Under the pieces are notes generated by a model, which was not told where the DNA came from, searched no databases, and saw only the letters and a program-made list of their open reading frames with translations. This document shows positions 5,875 through 13,535 of a stretch of 14,244 bases of DNA, piece by piece. The translations under genes and the position numbers were made by a program. Numbering within the stretch: position 1 is the first letter of the stretch; each line of letters begins with the position of its first letter. This DNA comes from Fontimicrobium_A sp034506455 (GTDB lineage: Bacteria > Zhuqueibacterota > Zhuqueibacteria > Residuimicrobiales > Krinioviventaceae), in the NCBI GenBank assembly GCA_034506455.1, contig JAPDPN010000081.1, positions 1-14,244 of the forward strand, written 5' to 3'.

Positions 5875-8064
5875 ATGCAGACGCAAACGACGACAACCTC
5901 TGAACCCACCCTGGCGCAAAGCTACGGCGAAACCGTCGAAGGGCTGCTGCTGCGCATGGCGCGCTATCAGAACAGCGCCGACATCGAACTGGTACGCCGC
6001 GCTTTTGAGCTGAGCTACGAAGCGCACAAGGGTCAGCGTCGTAATTCCGGCGAACCCTACTTTGAGCACCCGCTCGAAGTCGCCAAGATCCTCGTCGGCT
6101 TAAAGATGGACTATCAGACCGTCATCGGCGGCATCCTGCACGATACGGTCGAGGACACCTATGTCACGCTCGATATGATCCACAAAGAGTTCGGGGATCA
6201 GGTGGCTCGTTTGGTCGACGGCGTGACCAAGATCTCCAATCTAAAGCTGACCGGATTTCAGCGCCAACAAGCGGAAAATTTCAAAAAGATGCTGATGTCG
6301 ATGGTGCACGACATTCGCGTCATCCTGATCAAGTTCGCCGACCGTCTGCACAACATGCGTACTTTGGAATATCTGCCTGAGGAAAAGCGTCGCCGCATAG
6401 CCCTTGAAACTCAGCAGGTTTATGCGCCGCTGGCGCATCGCTTGGGGCTGTCGCGCATCAAAGCCGAACTCGAGGATCTTGCCTTCAAGCATCTGGAACC
6501 CGAAACGTATCAAGATTTGGTCAGACGCGTCGCCGAGACCAAAGAAGAGCGGGAACAAGCCATCCTGATCATCACCAACTCCATCCGCAACGAGTTGGTA
6601 AAAAACCACATCTCAGCGCGATTGGAGGGCCGAGCCAAGCATTATGCCAGTATCTGGCACAAAATGACCGTGCGCGGCGTACCGTTCGAGGAGATAACTG
6701 ACCTCCAGGCCATCCGCATTATTGTCGACAAAGTCAGCGATTGTTACGCCGCCCTCGGCATAGTCCATTCGCTGCACAAGCCGATCAACGAACGGTTCAA
6801 AGACTATATTGCCAATCCTAAAGCCAACGGTTACCAGTCGATTCACACAACCATCATTGGGCCGCTCGGCAAAAAGTACGAAGTCCAGATCCGCACCGAA
6901 GATATGCACCGAGTGGCCGAAGAGGGAATCGCCGCTCATTGGCGCTACAAAGAAGGCAAGCTGCACGAGGACGAACTCGACCGGCAACTTACATGGTTAC
7001 GGCAGTTCCTCGAATCCGAAGAGGAGCAGGACGACGAATCCTTCCTCGAGCATCTCAAAATCAACCTTTTTCCGGACGAAATTTTCGTTTACACACCCAA
7101 GGGCGACCTCTATCGACTTCCCGTCAACTCAACGCCGGTGGATTTCGCTTTTGCCGTGCATACGGACATCGGCATGCACTGTTTTGCCGCCCGCGTCAAT
7201 AACCGTATCCAGCCGTTAAGCTATAAGCTAAAGAGCGGCGACGTCGTTGCCATCATTACTTCGCCCAATAAATACCCCAACAAAGATTGGCTGCAGTTCG
7301 TCGTAACCAGCAAGGCGCGCTCAAAGATCAAAAAATATCTCCGCGACGTCGAATTCGAAAGCAGCGTGAACCTGGGTCAGGAAATCCTGGCAGGCGGAGT
7401 CAATCGGATCGGACTCAAGTATAAAAATATCAATCTGAGCGATCTGGCCGAGAAACTCCATTATAATTCCGAGAAGCAACTTTTGGCGGCGTTGGGGCGC
7501 GGGAACCTGAAATTAGAAACCGTGCTGCGCCGTCTGGTTCCAGATGCGCAAAAGCTCCAGCCGCAAAAAGCCAAATTTCCGCAATGGCTGGTCAGGCAGC
7601 GCAAGTCCGAGAGCACCATTCGCGTCGCGGGCATGGACAACATCCTGATCAACTTTGCCCGTTGCTGCAATCCGGTTCCCGGCGAGCCGATTACCGGCGT
7701 CATCACCAAAGGGCGCGGCATCGTGGTGCATTCGAATGCCTGCAAAAATTTAGAGCAGCTGATCCAGAATCCCGACCGAATCATGGATGTGAGCTGGAAC
7801 ATCAGCAGCGAATCCAAGCGCTTTGTCGCCGGACTGCAGGTACTCGGTGAACGCCGCAAGAACACCCTGGCGGACATCTCTGCGTGTGTTGAAAAATCGG
7901 ATTCGGCCATTGTCAGCATGAAAATGGGAACCGATAATTCCCTTTTCACTTGCCGCTTGGAAGTAGAGGTCTATAATCTCGACCACTTGAACAAACTGAT
8001 TGCCAATTTGAAAAAGATCGAAGGCGTTGTTACCATCGAACGTTTCAATGCATTGGTGTCATGA
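5875..8064 (+). CDS. rel: Bifunctional (p)ppGpp synthetase/hydrolase (RelA/SpoT family, Rel)
   Basis: Makes and degrades the alarmone (p)ppGpp that controls growth in starvation. At 729 residues it is a full-length Rel. The HD hydrolase domain is intact: His65, HDTVED at 89-94, and FADRLHNMRTL at 154-164 with Asp156 and Asn160. The synthetase domain has GRAKHYASIWHKM at 252-264, Asp276 (DLQAIR), NERFKDYIANPKANGYQSIH split as RFKD (307-310) and GYQSIH (319-324), and catalytic Glu336 in YEVQIRT. The RFKD form (RxKD rather than ExDD) marks bifunctional enzymes. The regulatory half has a TGS domain (about 400-462), a helical part, the conserved-cysteine motif NFARCCNPVPG at 593-603, and an ACT domain (about 650-729). 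The ATG at 5875 follows dnaB after eight bases with no visible Shine-Dalgarno site. It may be the sole Rel of this genome, which the window cannot show. Confidence 0.95.
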   Translation: MQTQTTTTSEPTLAQSYGETVEGLLLRMARYQNSADIELVRRAFELSYEAHKGQRRNSGEPYFEHPLEVAKILVGLKMDYQTVIGGILHDTVEDTYVTLDMIHKEFGDQVARLVDGVTKISNLKLTGFQRQQAENFKKMLMSMVHDIRVILIKFADRLHNMRTLEYLPEEKRRRIALETQQVYAPLAHRLGLSRIKAELEDLAFKHLEPETYQDLVRRVAETKEEREQAILIITNSIRNELVKNHISARLEGRAKHYASIWHKMTVRGVPFEEITDLQAIRIIVDKVSDCYAALGIVHSLHKPINERFKDYIANPKANGYQSIHTTIIGPLGKKYEVQIRTEDMHRVAEEGIAAHWRYKEGKLHEDELDRQLTWLRQFLESEEEQDDESFLEHLKINLFPDEIFVYTPKGDLYRLPVNSTPVDFAFAVHTDIGMHCFAARVNNRIQPLSYKLKSGDVVAIITSPNKYPNKDWLQFVVTSKARSKIKKYLRDVEFESSVNLGQEILAGGVNRIGLKYKNINLSDLAEKLHYNSEKQLLAALGRGNLKLETVLRRLVPDAQKLQPQKAKFPQWLVRQRKSESTIRVAGMDNILINFARCCNPVPGEPITGVITKGRGIVVHSNACKNLEQLIQNPDRIMDVSWNISSESKRFVAGLQVLGERRKNTLADISACVEKSDSAIVSMKMGTDNSLFTCRLEVEVYNLDHLNKLIANLKKIEGVVTIERFNALVS

Positions 8065-8084
8065 CGATCTGAATCATATCAACT

Positions 8085-8090
8085 GAGGAG
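8085..8090 (+). promoter_or_regulatory. Shine-Dalgarno site for the HU/IHF gene
   Basis: GAGGAG, seven bases before the ATG at 8098, in a 33-base gap after rel. It is the strongest ribosome binding site in the window, in keeping with a protein needed in many copies. Confidence 0.75.
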
Positions 8091-8097
8091 CAAGCAC

Positions 8098-8427
8098 ATG
8101 GAAGATCACATCAGGACCGTAACCAAGAAGGATGTTGCCAAACGAACTGCCAAGATTGTCGGCGAAAAGATCTATCTGACCGAAAAGGTCGTCGACGGGG
8201 TATTTCAAGCACTCAGAGAGTTTATGATGGAAGCGGATCCCGAGATTCGCATAGAGATTCGCGATTTCGGTGTTTTTGAAGTAAAAAAGACAAAGGCGAA
8301 ACCCAAAGCGCGAAATCCCAAAACCGGCGAGATCATCTATGTGCCTCCTCGTCGGAAAACTCACTTTAAAGCCGGCAAACTGCTGAAAGAAGTGCTGAAA
8401 GAGCCGCTCAAGCGGGAAGCGGAATAA
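8098..8427 (+). CDS. HU/IHF family DNA-bending nucleoid protein
   Basis: A small basic dimeric protein that bends and packages DNA. Length 109 residues, against about 90-100 for most HU/IHF proteins; the extra residues are a six-residue N-terminal lead before TVTKKD and a charged tail EPLKREAE. The helical part starts at TVTKKDVAKRTAKIVG (7-22). The beta saddle has IEIRDFGVFEV (52-62), and the DNA-gripping arm has KARNPKTGEIIYVP (70-83) with the intercalating Pro74 in the standard RNPxTGE motif. The closing helix begins THFKAGKLLKE (88-98). The sequence leans towards IHF-like (short arm with PPRRKTHFKAGK), but HU and IHF subtypes cannot be separated with confidence here, so no symbol is given. 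A strong GAGGAG site fixes the start. ruvX begins five bases after its stop. Confidence 0.93.
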   Translation: MEDHIRTVTKKDVAKRTAKIVGEKIYLTEKVVDGVFQALREFMMEADPEIRIEIRDFGVFEVKKTKAKPKARNPKTGEIIYVPPRRKTHFKAGKLLKEVLKEPLKREAE

Positions 8428-8432
8428 CCGTT

Positions 8433-8924
8433 ATGAAGATATTGCCGGCCGACAAGGCTTACCTGCTGGCTATCCCTTCGGGAAGAATACTCGGCATCGA
8501 TTACGGCGAAAAGCGCATCGGACTCGCCGTCAGCGATCCTTTGCAATTCTCTGCTTTCAGCCTAAAAACTTTACGCAATGAAGGAATTCGATCCGTAGCC
8601 GAAAAGCTGCAGGCCATCATTGCCGAACAGAATATTCGGGCGATCGTAATCGGCAAGCCGATACAAATGAGCGGAGAGGCAGGGGAGATGTGCCGCAAAG
8701 CTGAACAGTTCGCCAACCAGCTGGCTTCCGTGCTGGTCGATATGCCGATTTTCCTTTGGGACGAAAGGTGGACGACCCTGAGCGCAGAGCGCCTGTTGCG
8801 CGAAACGGGTCGTTCTCCTTCGCAAGAAAAAGAACAAGTAGATCAAATTGCCGCAGCCTATCTTTTGCAGAGTTTTCTGCAACGGCTCGATGTTGTCAAA
8901 CGCACCGCCGATCAACAAACTTGA
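8433..8924 (+). CDS. ruvX: RuvX/YqgF family Holliday-junction resolvase-like nuclease
   Basis: An RNase H-fold protein of the YqgF family, linked in different bacteria to pre-16S rRNA 5'-end processing and to Holliday junction resolution; which applies here is not visible. The 163-residue protein has the family motifs in order: RILGIDYGEKRIGLAVSD (18-35) with Asp23, VIGKPIQMSGEAG (72-84; usually GLPxxxDG), the LWDERWTTLSAE stretch (108-119), and VDQIAAAYLLQSFL (136-149) with Asp137. The acidic residues expected for metal binding are present. About 17 residues precede the first motif, longer than in many homologues, and there is no strong ribosome binding site, so a shorter start cannot be excluded, although no in-frame ATG lies between 8433 and the motif. 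The gene follows the HU/IHF gene by five bases; lnt starts 38 bases after it. Confidence 0.9.
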   Translation: MKILPADKAYLLAIPSGRILGIDYGEKRIGLAVSDPLQFSAFSLKTLRNEGIRSVAEKLQAIIAEQNIRAIVIGKPIQMSGEAGEMCRKAEQFANQLASVLVDMPIFLWDERWTTLSAERLLRETGRSPSQEKEQVDQIAAAYLLQSFLQRLDVVKRTADQQT

Positions 8925-8962
8925 TCCAAAAATTCGCAACGACGCTTCAGGATACCCTTCTG

Positions 8963-10486
8963 ATGAATAAAAAAGATATCGGCCTGGCTGCGCTTTCAGG
9001 TGTTCTTTTCGCTTTTTCCCTGCCTCCATTCAAAACCGGCTTTTTGGCCTATGGGGCGCTGGTCCCATTTTTCTTCTTGATCGACAAAAAGAGTTTAAAA
9101 GACGCTGCTCGATGGGGCTATGTTACCGGCGGCATTATCGCCGTACTGACCCTCAATTGGATCGCCTGGGCGACATTCGGCGGTTTTATCGGCGTTTTGT
9201 TGGTATGGCCGCTCTATCTTACTTTGTGGAGCGTTTCGTTTACCCTCCTGAAGCAAAAATTCGGTGATTCTGCTTTCCTCTTTGCCCCGTTTCTTTGGAC
9301 GACGATGGAATACCTCCAATCGTTTTCCGAACTGGCGTTTCCATGGAATTATCTCGGCTATACGCAAACCTTTTATTTGCCTCTTATCCAATTCTCCGAG
9401 TATTTTTCGGTCTATGGGGTCAGCTTTTGGGTGGCTCTGCTCAATGTTCTAATCTATCTGCTGCTGAAAAGTGGGAATGATAAGTATCGTCGGGTTCTTT
9501 TGTCATTATCGATCGTGATCCTATATGCCCTGCCGCTGGGATACGGCCTTTATCGAATGCGAACAACGGAAGAGCAGGACGAGTCACTGCGCGTCGCATT
9601 GATTCAGGCCAATCTCGATCCCAACGAAAAGTGGTCGGAAAACTTGTATGAAAATAATTTTTCCCTTTATGAACGATTGACCGCTTCCGTTCTCGATTCA
9701 TACCCTGATTTGATTATCTGGCCGGAAACCGCCGTTTCCTTTTATTTACGCTCCGAACCTCACTATCAAGCCCGCATCCATCGCCTGATTGATGCGCCGC
9801 GGATATGTTTCCTTACCGGCGCATTGGATTATCGCTATATTGATGAACAAAATTACGTCTATTATAACAGCGCTTTGTTCATCGAACCCAATCGGCAGGG
9901 CTTTCAACATCATAACAAAATGAAACTGGTGCCGTTTTCGGAACGGGTGCCGTACAAATCTTTTTTCCTGTTTCGGATCCTCAAGAATCTTTTATGGAAT
10001 TTTGGCCTCGGCGATTATGCAGTGGGACAGGAGGAGACGGTTTTCGACGGGCCAATGCGCACCGAGCCCTCCGGCAGGCGTTTTAAAACCTCAGCGGCCA
10101 TCTGTTACGAATCGGTTTTTCCGGAACACGTTCGCCGTTACGTGGACAAAGGTGCTCAGTTCCTTATCATCATAACCAATGACGCCTGGTTCGGAAAAAC
10201 ACAGGGTCCCTTTCAACACAACCAAATAGCCGTCTTTCGGGCCATCGAAACTCGACGCGACATTGCCCGATGTGCCAACACCGGTGTATCTTGCTTCATA
10301 GACCGCTTCGGCAGGGTGCGAAAAGCAACGAAAATCTATACGCAGGCAGTGGTTGTGGATCAAGTCCGATTGTCGGATGAAAAGACCTTTTTTGTCCGGT
10401 ACGGTAATCTCTTTGCCAATGCCGCAGCGATTCTATCCGCCGCTTTACTGACGTTGTGTTTGTCGGCGAGGGCGATAAAACGATGA
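8963..10486 (+). CDS. lnt: Apolipoprotein N-acyltransferase
   Basis: Adds the third acyl chain to the N-terminal cysteine of lipoproteins in the inner membrane, the last step of maturation before export to the outer membrane. With ATG 8963 the protein has 507 residues (E. coli 512). The N-terminal part carries several membrane helices, from GLAALSGVLFAFSLPPF at residue 7 to about 195, followed by a periplasmic nitrilase domain. The catalytic triad is visible: Glu255 in IIWPETAV, Lys319 in HNKMKLVPFSERVP and Cys381 in AAICYESVF. ITNDAWFGKTQGPFQH at 404-419 is the usual substrate-side loop. A last membrane segment (about 486-502) closes the protein. The frame stays open upstream to 8756 inside ruvX, but the first helix fits the ATG at 8963, with AGGA (8949-8952) ten bases before it. 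Its stop overlaps the next ATG (ATGA). Confidence 0.95.
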   Translation: MNKKDIGLAALSGVLFAFSLPPFKTGFLAYGALVPFFFLIDKKSLKDAARWGYVTGGIIAVLTLNWIAWATFGGFIGVLLVWPLYLTLWSVSFTLLKQKFGDSAFLFAPFLWTTMEYLQSFSELAFPWNYLGYTQTFYLPLIQFSEYFSVYGVSFWVALLNVLIYLLLKSGNDKYRRVLLSLSIVILYALPLGYGLYRMRTTEEQDESLRVALIQANLDPNEKWSENLYENNFSLYERLTASVLDSYPDLIIWPETAVSFYLRSEPHYQARIHRLIDAPRICFLTGALDYRYIDEQNYVYYNSALFIEPNRQGFQHHNKMKLVPFSERVPYKSFFLFRILKNLLWNFGLGDYAVGQEETVFDGPMRTEPSGRRFKTSAAICYESVFPEHVRRYVDKGAQFLIIITNDAWFGKTQGPFQHNQIAVFRAIETRRDIARCANTGVSCFIDRFGRVRKATKIYTQAVVVDQVRLSDEKTFFVRYGNLFANAAAILSAALLTLCLSARAIKR

Positions 10487-11493
10487 CAGGAAGGCAGAGG
10501 ACACTCGTTTTCCAGCTCGTCTTGGCGTCGTTTTTCTCGGTCCGCGCCGAGGTGACGCAGTCGTTTTACCTTACTTCCTCGATCATGACCCGTTCCCTTG
10601 CCATGGGCGGCGCATTTACTGCCGTGCGCGACGGCGTCGAAAGCTCATTCTATAATCCTGCCGCTCTCATTGACGATGAAGAGCGCTTTAGAGTCGGCGT
10701 GGATCCAGTAGGACTCATTGCCCTCACCCGCGGTATAGAACACGTTTCCGTTCGCACCCCGCTCTCACCGGCCGATTATCTTGCGGCGGCAGGGATGGCA
10801 TTAAGGTTCGTCTCATTTACCTACGGCCCTTTTCAAGCGATCGCACTATTGAGCGAAGAGCTTGCAGATTCGCCCTTTCGTGATGTCGGCGATATCCGAA
10901 CAGCCGGTAAAGGCATAGTGGATTGGAATCATCATATTGCCGCCTTTCGGTTGACACCCGCCCAACAAATATCGCTCGGCGCTTCGCTGCTTTTTTTTAA
11001 TCTTGGCGAGACTCAGGAAGGTGAATTTCGAATCGAACGCAGCATAGGCTCATCTTACGGCATTTTTATTTCGCCGACGTCCCGCTTTTCCGTAGGCGCA
11101 ACGGTCTTTAATCTCCCCCAAGAAGCCCGCTCGGCTTTGGAAGGCAAGTACCAAGTCGATCGACAGGACGTCAATTTCGGACTCTCTTGGCTGGCCTCCG
11201 ATGCTATTCAGCTCGCTATGGACTTTCGCAAAGTGACCCAAGAAGATTCGACTGATACCGTTCATTTTCATGGAGGCGTCGAATTGACGCCGTTCTCTTT
11301 TCTAGCCTTGCGCGCCGGCTATTTTCGTGAAAGTGAAAACAAGATCTCTGCGGGATTTGGATTGGGACAGTTTCGCCGGCTGAAAAGGAGGGATTTTATT
11401 TTTGGGAAAATAATGCTAAATTATTGTCTGCAGACGGCTTCGAGTAATCAATCCAATTTGGAACATCGCCTGGCGCTCCTAATTCGCCTCTGA
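10483..11493 (+). CDS. PorV/PorQ-like outer-membrane beta-barrel protein
   Basis: A 336-residue exported barrel protein. The start chosen is ATG 10483, which overlaps the lnt stop as ATGA and gives a clean signal peptide: MTGRQR, a hydrophobic run to residue 20, and a cleavage site after SVRA at 22. A GTG 27 bases upstream would bury the signal. The N-terminal hallmark of the PorV/FadL-like barrel family is clear: RSLAMGGAFTAVRDGVESSF then YNPAAL (37-62). Glycine-rich amphipathic strands follow, such as QQISLGASLLFF (161-172) and RFSVGATVFN (201-210), then ALRAGY (275-280), KISAGFGLG (287-295) and a final EHRLALLIRL. The end resembles that of the gene at 1-666, so the two may be distant relatives. 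Substrate and partners are unknown. Neighbours lnt and bamD place it in an envelope-assembly block. It is not a complete match to any barrel I can name. Confidence 0.75.
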   Translation: MTGRQRTLVFQLVLASFFSVRAEVTQSFYLTSSIMTRSLAMGGAFTAVRDGVESSFYNPAALIDDEERFRVGVDPVGLIALTRGIEHVSVRTPLSPADYLAAAGMALRFVSFTYGPFQAIALLSEELADSPFRDVGDIRTAGKGIVDWNHHIAAFRLTPAQQISLGASLLFFNLGETQEGEFRIERSIGSSYGIFISPTSRFSVGATVFNLPQEARSALEGKYQVDRQDVNFGLSWLASDAIQLAMDFRKVTQEDSTDTVHFHGGVELTPFSFLALRAGYFRESENKISAGFGLGQFRRLKRRDFIFGKIMLNYCLQTASSNQSNLEHRLALLIRL

Positions 11494-11509
11494 AAAGAAA
11501 AAGGCAGGA

Positions 11510-12103
11510 ATGAAAAAAATATTCAGATGTGCAATAGGGTCTTTTTTACTGTTTTTTGCGATTGCAGCTCGGGCACAAGCGCCGTCTAATTTGCAAGTGT
11601 TGACTCGACTGTTCGAAAATTCGATCGATTCTTTGTGGACCCGTATCAGTTTAACCGATACAATTTTCATTTTGCAAAGCTTGGATGCAGAAAACCGGCT
11701 GAATTGGGTGGTGGAGGAAGGCGCTTTTTCAGCTTTATCCAAACGCGGCTGCAAAGTTTCGACAAAACAAGATCCCAATATTGCAGCCGCCATGCTTTAT
11801 TTCTTGCCGGCGAGTGAAATTGAATATCGTCGTCTTAAAAAGGGTCGCGTATACCGGCAAATCAAGGCGGAAATTTTCTACAAATTAGCGGCTACCGACG
11901 GTTCAGTGCCGTTTGTCGATCGGCTTTGCCTGGCGAATAGCGACACGATTTCTTCGGACGTCACGGCAGTCGAAAATCGACTCTGGCCTTTTACCATCGG
12001 ATCTTGGCAGCGATCGAAACGCCGACAATGGCTGGAATTCGGCGCCGCAGCGTCCGCAACCCTTGCCGTTGCCCTACTTTTTTACTTTTACCGAAGTCAA
12101 TAA
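11510..12103 (+). CDS. Unrecognised exported protein with C-terminal membrane segment
   Basis: I do not recognise this 197-residue protein. It begins with MKKIFR and a hydrophobic stretch (about 8-20), followed by ARAQA at 20-24, a good signal-peptidase site. The mature part alternates strands and helices: DTIFILQSLDAENRLNW (50-66), GAFSALSKRGCKV (71-83), AMLYFLPASEIEYRRL (94-109) and YRQIKAEIFYKLAATDGSV (115-133). This pattern (a helix ending near RGxxV, then a strand, then a strand leading into a kL-x(3)-DG turn) recalls the FlgO/CsgG-type small periplasmic fold, but that is a weak inference. A hydrophobic segment (about 176-194) preceded by KRR closes the protein, so it would be anchored in a membrane by its C-terminus. 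It starts 16 bases after the PorV-like gene with AAGG five bases upstream, and bamD follows after 13 bases, so an envelope role is likely. Confidence 0.75.
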   Translation: MKKIFRCAIGSFLLFFAIAARAQAPSNLQVLTRLFENSIDSLWTRISLTDTIFILQSLDAENRLNWVVEEGAFSALSKRGCKVSTKQDPNIAAAMLYFLPASEIEYRRLKKGRVYRQIKAEIFYKLAATDGSVPFVDRLCLANSDTISSDVTAVENRLWPFTIGSWQRSKRRQWLEFGAAASATLAVALLFYFYRSQ

Positions 12104-12116
12104 AGCGAGATTTCTT

Positions 12117-12923
12117 ATGAAAAAGTTTTTTTCCCTTTTTTTAGCGTTGATTGTTTTTTTCTCTTGTGCAGGCACCAAAAAGATTCCGGTTAACGCTTCC
12201 GAAGAGGAGCGGATGGCTTTTGCGCTTCGACTCTATCAAAAAGGCGATTATTTGGAAGCCAAAACGCAATTCCGCATCCTGACGCTCAGTCACAGCGGCA
12301 GCCTTATTGCAGACAAGGCGCAATTCTATCTTGCAGAGTGTCATTTTCACCTCAAAGAATATTTACTGGCTGCAAGTGAATATGAACGCCTGCTGAAAGT
12401 CTATCCCAATTCTGAATACACCGACGACGCCAAGTTTAAGCTCGGGTTGAGCTACTTTAAGCTTTCGCCGCATTACGGATTGGATCAAGATTACACCAAA
12501 CAGGCCGTCATGCATTTTCAAGAGTTTCTCGAAGACTATCCCGCCAGCATTTTGAAAGCGGAAGTCGAGCAGTATCTGCTGCAGGCAAGGAGTAAATTTG
12601 CGGAAAAAGTCTATTCTTCGGGTGAAATTTACCGCAAGATGGGATACTACGAGTCGGCGATCATTTATTATGATAAAGTACTTGAAGAATATTTCGATAC
12701 CCCTTTTGCGCCAAAGGCTCTTTATTGGAGCGCCGAATGCCATCGACGACTGGGCAAATATCAAGAGGCGCTGGACTTGTTGAACGCTTTTGTACAAAAA
12801 TATCCCAAACATGAATGGATGCCGCGCGTCCGCACCAAAATTATACAGACGAAAAATGATTACAGCAGGCATCAACAACGTTCCGCTCATTCGGCGCAAA
12901 GTGAAGACCAAAAGAGGAACTAA
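12117..12923 (+). CDS. bamD: BamD-like outer-membrane assembly lipoprotein
   Basis: BamD is the TPR lipoprotein of the BAM complex, which folds beta-barrel proteins into the outer membrane. With ATG 12117 the protein has 268 residues (E. coli 245). It starts with MKKFFSLFLALIVFFSCAG: a lipoprotein signal with Cys17 as the lipidated residue; Phe at -3 departs from the Leu consensus but is tolerated in FCB-type lipoproteins. The mature part is helical TPR-like repeats: QKGDYLEAKTQFRIL (39-53), FHLKEYLLAASEYERLL, then YPNSEYTDDAKFKLGLSYF, the DQDYTKQAVMHFQEFLEDYP block that matches the BamD DQ-x2-T-x2-A pattern, and KMGYYESAIIYYDKVLEEY. The frame is open further left (to 11913) inside the preceding gene, but only this start yields a lipoprotein signal. 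Neighbouring lnt would complete its lipid anchor. Other TPR lipoproteins such as CpoB/YbgF-like proteins are the main alternative. Confidence 0.85.
   Translation: MKKFFSLFLALIVFFSCAGTKKIPVNASEEERMAFALRLYQKGDYLEAKTQFRILTLSHSGSLIADKAQFYLAECHFHLKEYLLAASEYERLLKVYPNSEYTDDAKFKLGLSYFKLSPHYGLDQDYTKQAVMHFQEFLEDYPASILKAEVEQYLLQARSKFAEKVYSSGEIYRKMGYYESAIIYYDKVLEEYFDTPFAPKALYWSAECHRRLGKYQEALDLLNAFVQKYPKHEWMPRVRTKIIQTKNDYSRHQQRSAHSAQSEDQKRN
12914..12918 (+). promoter_or_regulatory. Shine-Dalgarno site for nadD
   Basis: GAGGA inside the last codons of bamD, seven bases before the GTG at 12926. It decides the GTG start, which puts the nucleotide-binding motif at the expected residue 7. Confidence 0.7.
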
Positions 12924-12925
12924 GC

Positions 12926-13519
12926 GTGAGGGTCGGCATCTACGGCGGAACTTTTGATCCGATTCACATTGCTCATTTGATTATAGCTGAAACGGCGCAC
13001 GACGATCTCAATTTGGATTGTGTGATTTTCGTACCCTCGTATCTGCCGCCGCACAAACCGAATCGGGACATTACCCCGGCAGAAATTCGCCTGGAAATGG
13101 TCAGACGCGCTGTAGCAGACAATTCCGCTTTTATTGTCTCGGATTACGAAATTCGCCGGCAAAACATTTCGTACACCGTCGAAACTTTACGATACTTTGC
13201 GAAACAGTGGCAAATCGACAGAGAACAATTATTTTTGATAATTGGTCAGGACAATCTGAAGGATTTCGACAAGTGGAGGGAGCCTGAAGAAATTGTAAGG
13301 CTTGCTTCCTTGGCGGTTGCCGATCGACCGGCACAGGAATCGACTTTACCGGCTGTGCTCGACAAGGCCGTCATCCAATACCTTAGCTCGCCGCTGCTCG
13401 AAATCTCGGCTTCGGCAATTCGCGAACGAATCCGTAATGGAAAAAGCATTCGGTATTGGGTGCCTGCAGCAGTGGAGGAGATCATTCGCGAGAACGGACT
13501 TTATCGACAGAAACAATAA
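12926..13519 (+). CDS. nadD: Nicotinate-nucleotide adenylyltransferase
   Basis: Joins ATP and nicotinate mononucleotide to deamido-NAD in the cytoplasm, the last but one step of NAD synthesis. The 197-residue length is typical. The start is GTG at 12926, two bases after bamD, with GAGGA seven bases upstream; residue 3 onward reads VGIYGGTFDPIHIAH, the family's first motif (GGTFDPxHxxH at 7-17). Next are FVPSYLPPHK (35-44), SYTVETL (82-88), the IIGQDN strand (105-110) with W117, and the closing ISASAIRERI (160-169), where the usual SSTxIR is SASAIR, a mild variant. The C-terminus YWVPAAVEEIIRENGLY is standard. The gene lies between bamD and a CYTH-domain gene and is two genes upstream of prs, which supplies the PRPP used to make NaMN. 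The call is firm. Confidence 0.95.
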   Translation: MRVGIYGGTFDPIHIAHLIIAETAHDDLNLDCVIFVPSYLPPHKPNRDITPAEIRLEMVRRAVADNSAFIVSDYEIRRQNISYTVETLRYFAKQWQIDREQLFLIIGQDNLKDFDKWREPEEIVRLASLAVADRPAQESTLPAVLDKAVIQYLSSPLLEISASAIRERIRNGKSIRYWVPAAVEEIIRENGLYRQKQ

Positions 13520-13535
13520 AAAGGGTTTCCGTGGG

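Noticed and set aside
8053..8080. Possible promoter before the HU/IHF gene (TTGGTG, 16 bases, CATATC)
   Set aside because: The -10 matches only three of six positions, and the region overlaps the end of rel.
8756..8962. In-frame extension of lnt into ruvX
   Set aside because: Would add 69 residues of basic, non-membrane sequence before the first Lnt helix; the ATG at 8963 gives normal length and a site AGGA upstream.
11409..11425. AATAAT-GCTAA-ATTATT inverted repeat
   Set aside because: An A/T-only stem inside a coding region with no T tract after it; most likely chance.
11913..12116. In-frame extension of bamD into the preceding gene
   Set aside because: It would bury the lipoprotein signal peptide that begins at 12117.
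13302..13535. In-frame extension of the CYTH gene into nadD
   Set aside because: The extra residues overlap certain nadD coding sequence and do not match the CYTH family, which starts at NIEVKA.
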